Shown in pieces: positions 39,201 through 54,200 of a stretch of 64,000 bases of DNA (the stretch's first letter is position 1; the number at the start of each line of letters is the position of its first letter). The notes under the pieces were generated by a model. It worked only from the letters and a program-made list of their open reading frames with translations. It was not told the origin of the DNA and did no database searches. Origin of the DNA: Xestospongia muta (taxonomy: Eukaryota > Porifera > Demospongiae > Haplosclerida > Petrosiidae); the NCBI GenBank assembly GCA_963693285.1, contig OY848917.1:34917245-34981244 (forward strand), given 5' to 3'. Both the position numbers and the translations under genes were made by a program.

Positions 39201-42200
39201 AAGTAATCACACCAACATAAATGGAAAAACAAAACAATAGAGTAAACAAAATAACAACAACACATTCAATATACTTGGAATTCATACTACATTATATAAA
39301 AATTACTTCCTATTATATTGTAAAGGACACATTCAGATGACAAGTAATAACACCAACATAAATGTGGAAACAAAAACCAATACTCTAAACAAAATCACAA
39401 CAAAACATTCAATATGCTCAGAATTCATATTAGGCTATAACTATGAAATGCTTCAAATATACCTAAAAATAAACCTGGCAAGAAGATTCAACTATCAATG
39501 TCATATTACAAACAGCTAAAATTAACAAGATTCATTGCTGATATACGAATAAGCTGTTACAGAATGCACTTTAATGTCATTTGTCGATCTCATAAGCACC
39601 AAATACAAAATAGTCATTAAAACTGCAAAAGCAGATACACATAGTTACCATACAATCCAAAACAATTATAGTATAGCCTCCAAAGATTCTCATGCAAGGC
39701 ATTAAAAACAATTAACCTCAATAAAAACAATAGAGTGAATATAATAACAACATCCTAATCAAAACACTTAGAATTTATACTGTACTATATCACACTTTAC
39801 GGCTATTATATTTTAAACAACACATTCAGATGACAAGTAATCACACCAACATAAATGGAAAAACAAAACAATAGAGTAGACAAAATAACAACAACACATT
39901 CAATATACTTGGATTTCATACTACATTATATCAAAATTACATTCTATTATATGGTAAAGGACACATTCAGATGACAAGTAATAACAGGAACATAAATGTG
40001 GAAACAAAAACCTATACTCTAAACAAAATCATAACAACATATTCAATATGCTCAGAATTCATACTAGGCTATAGATATAAAATGCTCAAAATATACCTAA
40101 AAATTAAACCTGGCAAGAAGATTTAAACATTATTAGTGACACCCAATGTTGTATTATAAAAAGCTAGGAATAACAAGATTCATTGCTGATATACAAACCA
40201 GCTGCTACAGAATGCACTTTAATGACATTTCTTAATCTTATAAGCAGCAAATACAAAATAGTCATTAAAACTGAAAAAGCAGATACACATAGATACCATA
40301 CAATCCAAAACAATTATAGTACAGCCTCCAAAGCTTCTCATGCAAAGCATTAAAAACAATTAAGGTTAATAAAAACAATAGGGTAAATACAGCCTGTATA
40401 CATAAGTACAGCCTGCCAAGTTTCTCATACAAGACATTAAAAATCATCAACAAAAACAATAGGGTAAATACAATAACAACATCCTATTCAAAACACTTAG
40501 AATTCATACTGTAATATATCACACTTACCGACTATTATATTTTAAACAATACATTCAGATGAAAAGTAATCACACCAACATAAATGGAAAAACAAAACAA
40601 TAGAGTAAACAAAATAACAACAACACATTCAATATACTTGGAATTCATACTACATTATATAAAAATTACTTCCTATTATATTGTAAAGGACACATTCAGA
40701 TGACAAGTAATAACACCAACATAAATGTGGAAACAAAAACCAATACTCTAAACAAAATCACAACAAAACATTCAATATGCTCAGAATTCATATTAGGCTA
40801 TAACTATGAAATGCTTAAAATATACCTAAAAATAAACCTGGCAAGAAGATTCAACTATCAATGTCATATTACAAACAGCTAAAATTAACAAGATTCATTG
40901 CTGATATACGAATAAGTTGTTACAGAATGCACTTTAATGACATTTGTCGATCTAATAAGCACCAAATACAAAATAGTCATTAAAACTGCAAAAGCAGATA
41001 CACATAGTTACCATACAATCCAAAACAATTATAGTATAGCCTCCAAAGATTCTCATGCAAGGCATTAAAAACAATTAACATCAATAAAAACAATAGAGTG
41101 AATATAATAACAACATCCTAATCAAAACACTTAGAATTCATACTATACTATATCACACTTACCTCCTATTATATTTTAAACAAGACATTCAGATAACAAG
41201 TAATCACACCAACATAAATAGAAAAACAAAACAATAGAGTAAAAAAAATAACAACAACACATTCAATATACTTGGAATTCATACTACATTATATAAAAAT
41301 TACATTCTATTATATTGTAAAGGACACATTCTGATGACAAGTAATAACAGCAACATAAATGTGGAAACAAAAACCTATACTCTAAACAAAATCATAACAA
41401 CACATTCAATATGCTCAGAATTCATACTAGGCTATAGCTATAAAATGCTTAAAATATACCTAAAAATTAAACCTGGCAAGACGATTTAAACATTATTAGT
41501 GATACTCAATGTTGTATTATAAAAAGCTAGTGATAACAAGATTCATTGCTGATAAACAAACCAGCTGCTACAGAATGCACTTTAATTACATTTCTTAATC
41601 TTATAAGCAGCAAATACAAAATAGTCATTAAAACTGCAAAAGCAGATACACATAGATACCATACAATCCAAAACAATTATAGTACAGCCTCCAAAGCTTC
41701 TCATGCAAAGCATTAAAAACAATTAAGGTTAATAAAAACAATAGGGTAAATACAGCCTGTATACATAAGTACAGCCTGCCAAGTTTCACATACAAGACAT
41801 AAAAAACCATTAACATCAACAAAAACAATAGGGTAAATTCAATAACAACATCCTATTCAAAACACTTACAATTCATACTATACTATATCACACTTACCCA
41901 CTATTATATTTTAAACAACACATTCAGATGACAAGTAATCACACCAACATAAATGGAAAAACAAAACAATAGAGTAAACAAAATAACAACAACACATTCA
42001 ATATACTAGGAATTCATATTACATTATATCAAAATTATATCCTATTATATTGTAAAGGACACATTCAGATGACAAGTAATAACAGGAACATAAATGTGGA
42101 AACAAAAACCTATACTCTAAACAGATCACAACAACACATTCAATATGCTCAGAATTCATACTAGGCTATAACTATGAAATGCTTCAAATATACCTAAATA

Positions 42201-45200
42201 ATAAACCTGGCAAGAAGATTCAACTATCAATGTCATATTATAAACAGCTAAGATTAACAAGATTCATTGCTGATATACGAATCAGCTGATACTGAATGCA
42301 CTTTAATGTCATTTGTCAATCTCATAAGCACCAAATACAAAATAGTCATTAAAACTGAAAAAGCAAATACACATAGTTACCATACAATCCAAAACAATTA
42401 TAATATAGCCTCCTAAGCTTCTCATGCAAGGCATTAAAAACAATTAACGTCAATAAAAACAATAGGGTAAATACAATAACAACATCCTATTCAAAACACT
42501 TAGAATTCATATTGTACTATATCACACTTACCGACTATTATATTTTAAACAATACATTCAGATGACAAGTAATCACACCAACATAAATGGAAAAACAAAA
42601 CAATAGAGTAAACAAAATAACAACAACACATTCAATATACTTGGAATTCATACTACATTATATAAAAATTACTTCCTATTATATTGTAAAGAACACATTC
42701 AGATGACAAGTAATAACACCAACATAAATGTGGAAACAAAAACCAATACTCTAAACAAAATCACAACAAAACATTCAATATGCTCAGAATTCATATTAGG
42801 CTATAACTATGAAATGCTTAAAATATACCTAAAAATAAACCTGGCAAGAAGATTCAACTATCAATGTCATATTACAAACAGCTAAAATTAACAAGATTCA
42901 TTGCTGATATACGAATAAGTTGTTACAGAACGCACTTTAATGACATTTGTCGATCTAATAAGCACCAAATACAAAATAGTCATTAAAACTGCAAAAGCAG
43001 ATACACATAGTTACCATACAATCCAAAACAATTATAGTATAGCCTCTAAAGATTCTCATGCAAGGCATTAAAAACAATTAACATCAATAAAAACAATAGG
43101 GTGAATATAATAACAACATCCTAATCAAAACACTTAGAATTCATACTATACTATATCACACTTACCTCCTATTATATTTTAAACAAGACATTCAGATAAC
43201 AAGTAATCACACCAACATAAATAGAAAAACAAAACAATAGAGTAAAAAAAAATAACAACAATACATTCAATATACTTGGAATTCATACTACATTATATAA
43301 AAATTACATTCTATTATATTGTAAAGGACACATTCTGATGACAAGTAATAACAGCAACATAAATGTGGAAACAAAAACCTATACTCTAAACAAAATCATA
43401 ACAACACATTCAATATGCTCAGAATTCATACTAGGCTATAGCTATAAAATGCTTAAAATATACCTAAAAATTAAACCTGGCAAGACGATTTAAACATTAT
43501 TAGTGATACTCAATGTTGTATTATAAAAAGCTAGTGATAACAAGATTCATTGCTGATAAACAAACCAGCTGCTACAGAATGCACTTTAATTACATTTCTT
43601 AATCTTATAAGCAGCAAATACAAAATAGTCATTAAAACTGCAAAAGCAGATACACATAGATACCATACAATCCAAAACAATTATAGTACAGCCTCCAAAG
43701 CTTCTCATGCAAAGCATTAAAAACAATTAAGGTTAATAAAAACAATAGGGTAAATACAGCCTGTATACATAAGTACAGCCTGCCAAGTTTCACATACAAG
43801 ACATAAAAAACCATTAACATCAACAAAAACAATAGGGTAAATTCAATAACAACATCCTATTCAAAACACTTACAATTCATACTATACTATATCACACTTA
43901 CCCACTATTATATTTTAAACAACACATTCAGATGACAAGTAATCACACCAACATAAATGGAAAAACAAAACAATAGAGTAAACAAAATAACAACAACACA
44001 TTCAATATACTAGGAATTCATATTACATTATATCAAAATTATATCCTATTATATTGTAAAGACACATTCAGATGACAAGTAATAACAGCAACATAAATGT
44101 GGAAACAAAAACCAATACTCTAAACAAAATCACAACAACACATTCAATATGCTCAAAATTCATACTAAGCTATAGCTATAAAATGCTTAAAATATACCTA
44201 AAAAATAAACCTGGCAAGAAGATTCAACCATCAATGTCATGTTACAAACAGCTAAGGTTAACAAGATTCATTGCTGTTATATGAATCAGCTGCTAGAATG
44301 AACTTTAATGACATTAAAACTGCAAAAGAAGACATGCATTGTTACCATATAATCCAAAACAATTATAGTACAGCCTCCAAAAATTCTCATGCAAAGCATT
44401 AAAAACAATTAACGTCAATAAAAACAATAGGATAAATACAATAACAATATCCTATTCAAAATACTTGGAAATTCATACTGTACTATATCACACTTACCCC
44501 CTATTATATTTTAAACAACACATTCAGATGACAAGTAATCACACCAACATAAATGGAAAAACAAAACAATACTCTAAACAAAATCACAACAACACATTCA
44601 ATATGCTCTCAATTCATACTAGACTATAGGTATTAGATGCTCGAAAAACTAGCAAGAAGCTTCACCTGTTATTACTGATAGATACCTAATGTCATACCAA
44701 TCACAGTTAGGCTTATGAAAACCTTTGCTGATACAGAAATCGGCAGTTACAGGATGCATGCTCTTTAATGTCATTTCTTGCTCTAATAGGTTGCATGTAA
44801 CAATATAATAAAGAAATTTGCAAAAATTGATACACATGCTTCGCTAAATCAAACATACCTTAGTTACAATATTGATATCAACATTATGGTTGAGTAATAG
44901 TTCAACAATGTCTGTATGTCCTTTAGAACTTGCATAATGAAGAGCTGCACATCCTCTCTATTAGAAAAACACACAATCATCTGTAAAGTAAAACTGCTAA
45001 CAATCTATTTTTCTTTTATTTCTGTACTTTGTCATTAACATATTACATTCATATATTGTCTACATGTAACTATTGTTGTATGTGTAGGACATGACTACAT
45101 TTATTACTAGTAAGCCTTTATTACTTAAATACGTTTTTAAACACTAATTCATGCAAGATGAGTTAAAGTATATACAGTGTAATATGAGGGATTGATAAAC

Positions 45201-48200
45201 AAGATGCAAACAGAAAATTATTAGAATTTAGGTCTATACTATATAAACCAGCATCTGACAAAAACATAACATGTAGCTCTTTATGTGCTACTACCATCAT
45301 CATTGTATTTCCATAAGGCTCTAATTATATTATTCACTATTCTAACCAACATCATCTCTGTCAGATAATTATTGCATCTCACAAACTATAGGTCTATAAC
45401 AGTTTCTACAATAAAAAAGGTCAGCATTTTGTTGATTATATTGTATTTGCAATCGGGAACTTGTTAATAATAGGAAGAAACATACCAGATACAGAAATAT
45501 ACCAGTGATATAATTATTATGAGCTTTAAATTATTCAATATTCTCTAGTTTTATAAACAGATGAAATTGTGCTCTCATCACAGTTGAAAAACTTAGAATA
45601 ATCTCATGTATTTATTTAGTAGCCAGTAAGATACAAATTCAAGTAGTCTCCATGACAATTGTTGTCCTATGTATCTACACAACAATTCTTTTTTTTTTAA
45701 ATATGATAGTAAAAAATCAAATACTTGTCTTTGAGGAAAAGGATTTATAATTTCTCTTCAGTTATACTGACTTTCTCATATAATATATACACATGAACAC
45801 TTACTTTGTTAACAAGATCTAGATTGGCTCCTTTCTGTGTTAAAAACAAAACAACATCTTTGTGTCCATTCTCTGCTGCTAACATGACAGCAGTCGATCC
45901 ATCCTAAATAGGAAAAGGATTTATAACTTCTCTTCAGTTATACTGAAGTATATATAGTCAAACAAAATACAAGCAAAAATCACTCTTAATAATTGGACAT
46001 TATAAACACAAACATGAAACTTTACACTACTATTTTGATTATAGTAAAAGTTTATTTTTCAGTGGCTTAGAGGACGAGCTAGGATTCCTTATAAAATAAT
46101 TCACTCATACCTTGTCTGAAAAGGTTACTAACAAACACTTATTTTTCTGATAAAGCAAATTCAGCAAATAGCTTCTTTATATGTACAACAATTGTCAATA
46201 CTACAAATGCTTACCATAAAACAATCTTAACATCTTCACTATTACTAGCTAACAATATATTGATAATAAACATTTTACTAGAAATATAATATATTGGTAG
46301 CAACTTAATCAATATCATTCTTAACATTCACAGTAATACAACAAACTTTTATTAATACACATTATTATAATAGTTTTGCAACGATACTGAAGTCATTTTA
46401 AACAATATAGTAATAATAAACTCTTAGGAGAATAATAAGACAATTCTAAACAATGCTAAGTACTAAGAACAAACAATGGAGAAAAAGCATAAAAGTCAAC
46501 AAAAGAGTTACAAGATTATAATCAAAATTCTTCAGATAGAATTACTAGAGCTACATTAAATAATTAGCTACAATGTCAATGGAAGACTATAGTTCTAAAA
46601 TAATAAAATGATAGGCAAAGGAATAAGCTAGAAAAAGTATCCAAGGAAACGTTTAATGTCCTTACACTCACAGTTTGGGCTAACAAAATTCATACTAAAT
46701 AACAAAATTCAAGCAATACTCTGAACAAAATCACAACAACACATTCAATATGCTCAGAATTCATACTAGGCTATAGCTATAAAATGCTTAAAATATACCT
46801 AAAAATAAACCTGGCAAGAAGATTCAAACATTATTAGTGACACTCAATGTTGTATTATAAACAGCTAGGGATAACAAGATTCATTGCTGATATACGAATC
46901 AGCTGCTATAGAATGCATTTAAAGATATTTGTTGATCTTATAAGTAGCAAATACAAAATAGTCACTAAAACTGCAAATCTAATATGCTGCAAACACAATA
47001 TAATCAACAAAATTGCAAAAGCGAATACACATAGATACCATACAATCCAAAACAATTATAGTATAGTCTCCTATCAAAATTACATCCTATTATATTGTAA
47101 AGGACGCTTTCAGGTGACAAGTAATAACACCAACATAAATGTGGATATGAAAAGAATTATGGTAAACAAAATCAAAACAACACATTCGATATGTTCTCAA
47201 TTTATACTAGACTATAGGTATTGAGATGCTCAAAGAACTAGCAAGAAGCTTTACCTGTTATTACTGATAGATACCTAATGTCATAGCAATCACAGTTAGG
47301 GTTATGAAAACCAATGATGATACAGAAATCGCCAGTTACAGGATGCATGCTCTTTAATGTCATTTCTTGCTCTAATAGGTTGCATGTAACAATATAATAA
47401 ATAAATTTGCAAAAATGGATACACATGCTTTGCTAAATCAAATTTACCTTAGTAACAATATTGATATCAACATTATGGTTGAGTAATAGTTCAACAATGT
47501 CTGTATGTCCTTTAGAACTTGCATAATGAAGAGCTGCCCATCGTCTCTATTAGAAAAACCCACAATCGACTGTAAAGTGAAACTGCTAACACTCTATATT
47601 TCTTTTATTTCTGTACTTTGTCATTAACATATTACACTCATATATTGTCTACATGTAACTATTGTTGTATGTGTAGGACATGACTACATTTATTACTAGT
47701 AAGCCTTTATTACTTAAATAAGTTTTTAAAGACTAATTCATGCAAGCTGGGTTAAAGTATATACAGTGTAATATGAGGGATTGATAAACAAGATGTTAAC
47801 AGGAAGTTATTAGAATTTAGGCCTATACTATTCTATCAAGTAAACAGACCTACCAGCAACTAGATCTGTATCTGCTTAGCATATCAACTACCATCATCAT
47901 TGTATTTCCATAAGGCTCTAATTATATTATTCACTATTCTAACCAACATCATCTCTGTCAGATAATTATTGCATCTCACAAACTATAGGTCCATAACAGT
48001 TTCTACAATAAAAAAGGTCAGCATTTCAATCGGGGACTTGTTAATAATAGGAAGAAGCATACCACATACAGAAATATAGCAGTGCTATAATTATTATGAG
48101 CTTTAAATTATTCAATACTCTCTAGTTCTATAAACAGATGAAATTGTGCTCTCATCACTGTTGAAAAACCTAGAATAATCTCATGTATTTATTTAGTAGC

Positions 48201-51200
48201 CAGTAAGATACAAATTCAAGTAGTTTCCATGACAATTGTTGTCCTATGTATCTACACAACAATTCTATTTTTTTAAATATATGATAGTAAAAAATCCAAT
48301 ACTTGTCTTTGAGGAAAAGGATTTATAATTTCTCTTCAGTTATACTGACTTTCTCATATAACATATACACATGAACACTTACTTCGTTAACAAGATCTAG
48401 ATTGGCTCCTTTCTGTGTTAAAAACAAAACAACATCCTTGTGTCCATTCTCTGCTGCTAACATGACTGCAGTCGATCCATCCTAAATATATTATTACTTA
48501 TTACATTAGCATGAATCATAACATCAGTACATAACATAACAACACTTGGATGTATCAGTACACTAGTAACATTACAAACTTAGACAAAAGTATATATAGT
48601 CAAACAAAATACAAGTCAAATCACTCTCAATAATTGGACATTATAAACACAATATATTGATAATAAACATTTTACTAGAAATATAATATATTGGTAGCAA
48701 CTTAATCAATATCATTCTTAACATTCACAGTAATACAACAAACATTTATTAATACACATTATTATAATAGTTTTGCAACGATACTGAAGTCATTTTAAAC
48801 AATATAGTAATAATAAACTCTTAGGAGAATAATAAGACAATTCTAAACAATGCTAAGTACTAAGAACAAACAATGGAGAAAAAGCATAAAAGTCAACAAA
48901 AGAGTTACAAGATTATAATCAAAATTCTTCAGATAGAATTACTAGAGCTACATTAAATAATTAGCTACAATGTCAATGGAAGACTATAGTTCTAAAATAA
49001 TAAAATGATAGGCAAAGGAATAAGCTAGAAAAAGTATCCAAGGAAACGTTTAATGTCCTTACACTCACAGTTTGGGCTAACAAAATTCATACTAAATAAC
49101 AAAATTCAAGCAATACTCTGAACAAAATCACAACAACACATTCAATATGCTCAGAATTCATACTAGGCTATAGCTATAAAATGCTTAAAATATACCTAAA
49201 AATAAACCTGGCAAGAAGATTCAAACATTATTAGTGACACTCAATGTTGTATTATAAACAGCTAGGGATAACAAGATTCATTGCTGATATACGAATCAGC
49301 TGCTATAGAATGCACTTTAAAGATATTTGTTGATCTTATAAGTAGCAAATACAAAATAGTCATTAAAACTGCAAAATCTAATATGCTGCAAACACAATAT
49401 AATCAACAAAATTGCAAAAGCGAATACACATAGATACCATACAATCCAAAACAATTATAGTATAGTCTCCTATCAAAATTACATCCTATTATATTGTAAA
49501 GGACGCTTTCAGGTGACAAGTAATAACACCAACATAAATGTGGATATGAAAAGAATTATGGTAAACAAAATCAAAACAACACATTCGATATGTTCTCAAT
49601 TTATACTAGACTATAGGTATTAGATGCTCATAGAACTAGCAAGAAGCTTTACCTGTTATTACTGATAGATACCTAATGTCATAGCAATCACAGTTAGGGT
49701 TATGAAAACCAATGATGATACAGAAATCGCCAGTTACAGGATGCATGCACTTTAATGTCATTTCTTGCTCTAATAGGTTGCATGTAACAATATAATAAAT
49801 AAATTTGCAAAAATGGATACACATGCTTTGCTAAATCAAATTTACCTTAGTAACAATATTGATATCAACATTATGGTTGAGTAATAGTTCAACAATGTCT
49901 GTATGTCCTTTAGAACTTGCATAATGAAGAGCTGCACATCCTCTCTATTAGAAAAACACACAATCATCTGTAAAGTAAAACTGCTAACACTCTATATTTC
50001 TTTTATTTCTGCACTTTTTTATTAACATATTACACTCATATATTGTCTACATGTAACTATTGTTGTATGTGTAGGACATGACTACATTTATTACTAGTAA
50101 GCCTTTATTACTTAAATAAGTTTTTAAAGACTAATTCATGCAAGCTGGGTTAAAGTATATACAGTGTAATATGAGGGATTGATAAACAAGATGTTAACAG
50201 GAAGTTATTAGAATTAAGGCCTATACTATTCTATCAAGTAAACAGACCTACCAGCAACTAGATCTGTATCTGCTTAGCATATCAACTACCATTATCATTG
50301 TATTTCCATAAGGCTCTAATTATATTATTCACTATTCTAACCAACATCATCTCTGTCAGATAATTATTGCATCTCACAAACTATAGGTCCATAACAGTTT
50401 CTACAATAAAAAAGTTCAGCATTTCAATTGGGGACTTGTTAATAATAGGAAGAAGCATACCACATACAGAAATATAGCAGTGCTATAATTATTATGAGCT
50501 TTAAATTATTCAATACTCTCTAGTTTTATAAACAGATGAAATTGTGCTCTCATCACTGTTGAAAAACCTAGAATAATCTCATGTATTTATTTAGTAGCCA
50601 GTAAGATACAAATTCAAGTAGTCTCCATGACAATTGTTGTCCTATGTATCTACACAACAATTCTATTTTTTTAAATATATGATTGTAAAAAATCCAATAC
50701 TTGTCTTTGAGGAAAAGGATTTATAATTTCTCTTCAGTTATACTGACTTTCTCATATAACATATACACATGAACACTTACTTCGTTAACAAAATCTAGAT
50801 CGGCTCCTTTCTGTGTTAAAAACAAAACAACATCTTTGTGTCCATTCTCTGCTGCTAACATGACTGCAGTAGATCCATCCTAAATATATTATTACTTATT
50901 ACATTAGCATGAATCATAACATCAGTACATAACATAACAACACTTGGATGTATCAGTACACTAGTAACATTACAAACTTAGACAAAAGTATATATAGTCA
51001 AACAAAATACAAGTCAAATCACTCTCAATAATTGGACATTATAAACACAATATATTGATAATAAACATTTTACTAGAAATATAATATATTGGTAGCAACT
51101 TAATCAATATCATTCTTAACATTCACAGTAATACAACAAACTTTTATTAATACACATTATTATAATAGTTTTGCAACGATACTGAAGTCATTTTAAACAA

Positions 51201-54200
51201 TATAGTAATAATAAACTCTTAGGAGAATAATAAGACAATTCTAAACAATGCTAAGTACTAAGAACAAACAATGGAGAAAAAGCATAAAAGTCAACAAAAG
51301 AGTTACAAGATTATAATCAAAATTCTTCAGATAGAATTACTAGAGCTACATTAAATAATTAGCTACAATGTCAATGGAAGACTATAGTTCTAAAATAATA
51401 AAATGATCGGCAGAGGAATAAGCTAGAAAGAAGTATCCAAGGAAACGTTTAATGTCCTTACACTCACAGTTAGGGCTAACAAAATTCATTGACAGCTATA
51501 AGAACTTGAAACCAAAGGATACAGTTTATTGTCATTGCTAGGTCTTACAAATTACACACAACAATATAATAAAATTAGAAAAGTTAATACTCATAGATAC
51601 CATACAATCCAAAACAATTTACATTACAGCCTCGAAAGATTCTAATCCAAAGCATTAAAAATCATCAATGTCAATAAAAACAATAGAGTAAATACAATAA
51701 CAATATCCTATTCAAAACACTTAGAATTCATACTATACTATATCACACTTACCCACTATTATATTTTAAACAATACATTCAGATGAAAAGTAATCACACC
51801 AACATAAATAGAAAAACAAAACAATAGAGTAAAAAAAATAACAATAACACATTCAATATACTTAGAATTCATACTACATTATATCAAAATTATATCCTAT
51901 TATATTGTAAAGGACATATTCAGATGACAAGTAATAACAGGAACATAAATGTGGAAACAAAAACCAATACTCTAAACAAAATCATAACAACACATTCAAT
52001 ATGCTCAGAATTCATACTAGGCTATAGCTATAAAATGCTTAAAATATACCTAAAAATTAAACCTGGCAAGAAGATTCAAACATTATTAGTGACACTCAAT
52101 GTTGTATTATAAACAGTTAGGGATAACAAGATTCATTGCTGATATAAAAACCAGCTGCTATAGAATGCACTTTAATGACATTTGTTGATCTTATAAGTAG
52201 TGAATACAAAATAGTCATTAAAACTGCAAAAGCAGATACACATAGTTACCATACAATCCAAAACAATTATAGTACAGCCTCCAAAGATTCTCATGCAAAG
52301 CATAAAAAAATATTAAGATTAATAAAAACAATAGGGTAAATACAGCCTGCATACATAAGTACAGCCTGCCAAGTTTCTCATACAAGACATTAAAAATCAT
52401 TAACATCAACAAAAACAATAGGGTAAATACAATAACAACATCCTATTCAAATCACTTAGAATTCATACTGTACTATATCACACTTACCCACTATTATATT
52501 TTAAACAATACATTCAGATGAAAAGTAATCACACCAACATAAATGGAAAAACAAAACAATAGAGTAAACAAAATAACAACAACACATTCAATATACTTGG
52601 AATTCATATTACATTATATCAAAATTACATCCTATTATATCGCAAAGGACACATTCAGATGACAAGTAATAACAGCAACATAAATGTGGAAACAAAAACC
52701 AATACTCTAAACAAAATCACAACAAAACATTCAATATGCTCAGAATTCATATTAGGCTATAACTATAAAATGCTTAAAATATACCTAAAAATAAACCTGG
52801 CAAGAAGATTCAACCATCAATGTCATATTACAAACAGCTAAAATTAACAAGATTCATTACTGATATATGAATCAGCTGTTACAGAATGCACTTGAATGTC
52901 ATTTGTCAATCTCATAAGCTGCAAATACAAAATAGTCATTAAAACTGCAAAAGTTACTATACAATCCAAAACAATTATAATACAGCCTTCAAAGCTTCTC
53001 ATGCAAGGCATTAAGAACAATTAACATCAATAAAAACAATAGAGTAAATACAATAACAACATCCTATTCAAAACACTTACAATTCATACTATACTATATC
53101 ACACTTACCCACTATTATATTTTAAACAACACATTCAGATGACAAGTAATCACACCAACATAAATGGAAAAACAAAACAATAGAGTAAACAAAATAACAA
53201 CAACACATTCAATATACTTGGAATTCATATTACATTATATCAAAATTATATCCTATTATATTGTAAAGACACATTCAGATGACAAGTAATAACAGCAACA
53301 TAAATGTGGAAACAAAAACCAATACTCTAAACAAAATCACAACAACACATTTAATATGCTCAAAATTCATACTAAGCTATAGCTATAAAATGCTTAAAAT
53401 ATACCTAAAAAATAAACCTGGCAAGAAGATTCAACCATCAATGTCATGTTACAAACAGCTAAGGTTAACAAGATTCATTGCTGTTATATGAATCAGCTGC
53501 TAGAATGAACTTTAATGACATTAAAACTGCAAAAGAAGACATGCATTGTTACCATATAATCCAAAACAATTATAGTACAGCCTCCAAAAATTCTCATGCA
53601 AAGCATTAAAAACAATTAACGTCAATAAAAACAATAGGATAAATACAATAACAATATCCTATTCAAAATACTTGGAAATTCATACTGTACTATATCACAC
53701 TTACCCCCTATTATATTTTAAACAACACATTCAGATGACAAGTAATCACACCAACATAAATGGAAAAACAAAACAATACTCTAAACAAAATCACAACAAC
53801 ACATTCAATATGCTCTCAATTCATACTAGACTATAGGTATTAGATGCTCGAAAAACTAGCAAGAAGCTTCACCTGTTATTACTGATAGATACCTAATGTC
53901 ATACCAATCACAGTTAGGCTTATGAAAACCTTTGCTGATACAGAAATCGGCAGTTACAGGATGCATGCTCTTTAATGTCATTTCTTGCTCTAATAGGTTG
54001 CATGTAACAATATAATAAAGAAATTTGCAAAAATGGATACACATGCTTCGTTAAATCAAACTTACCTTAGTTACAATATTGATATCAACATTATGGTTGA
54101 GTATTAGTTCAACAATGTCTGTATGTCCTTTAGAACTTGCATAATGAAGAGCTGCACATCCTCTCTATTAGAAAAACACACAATCAACTGTAAAGTGAAA

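Noticed and set aside
13728..44560. CRISPR-like array
   Set aside because: Repeat units are 635-715 bp with no short repeat/unique spacer pattern, and the setting is an animal gene with introns.
14565..53000. Recurrent minus-strand ORFs rich in Leu/Phe (MFLLMIFNVLYEK and relatives) that look like membrane peptides
   Set aside because: AT-rich satellite read in one frame gives Leu/Phe/Tyr runs. Lengths and frames vary between units and no start or splice context is conserved.
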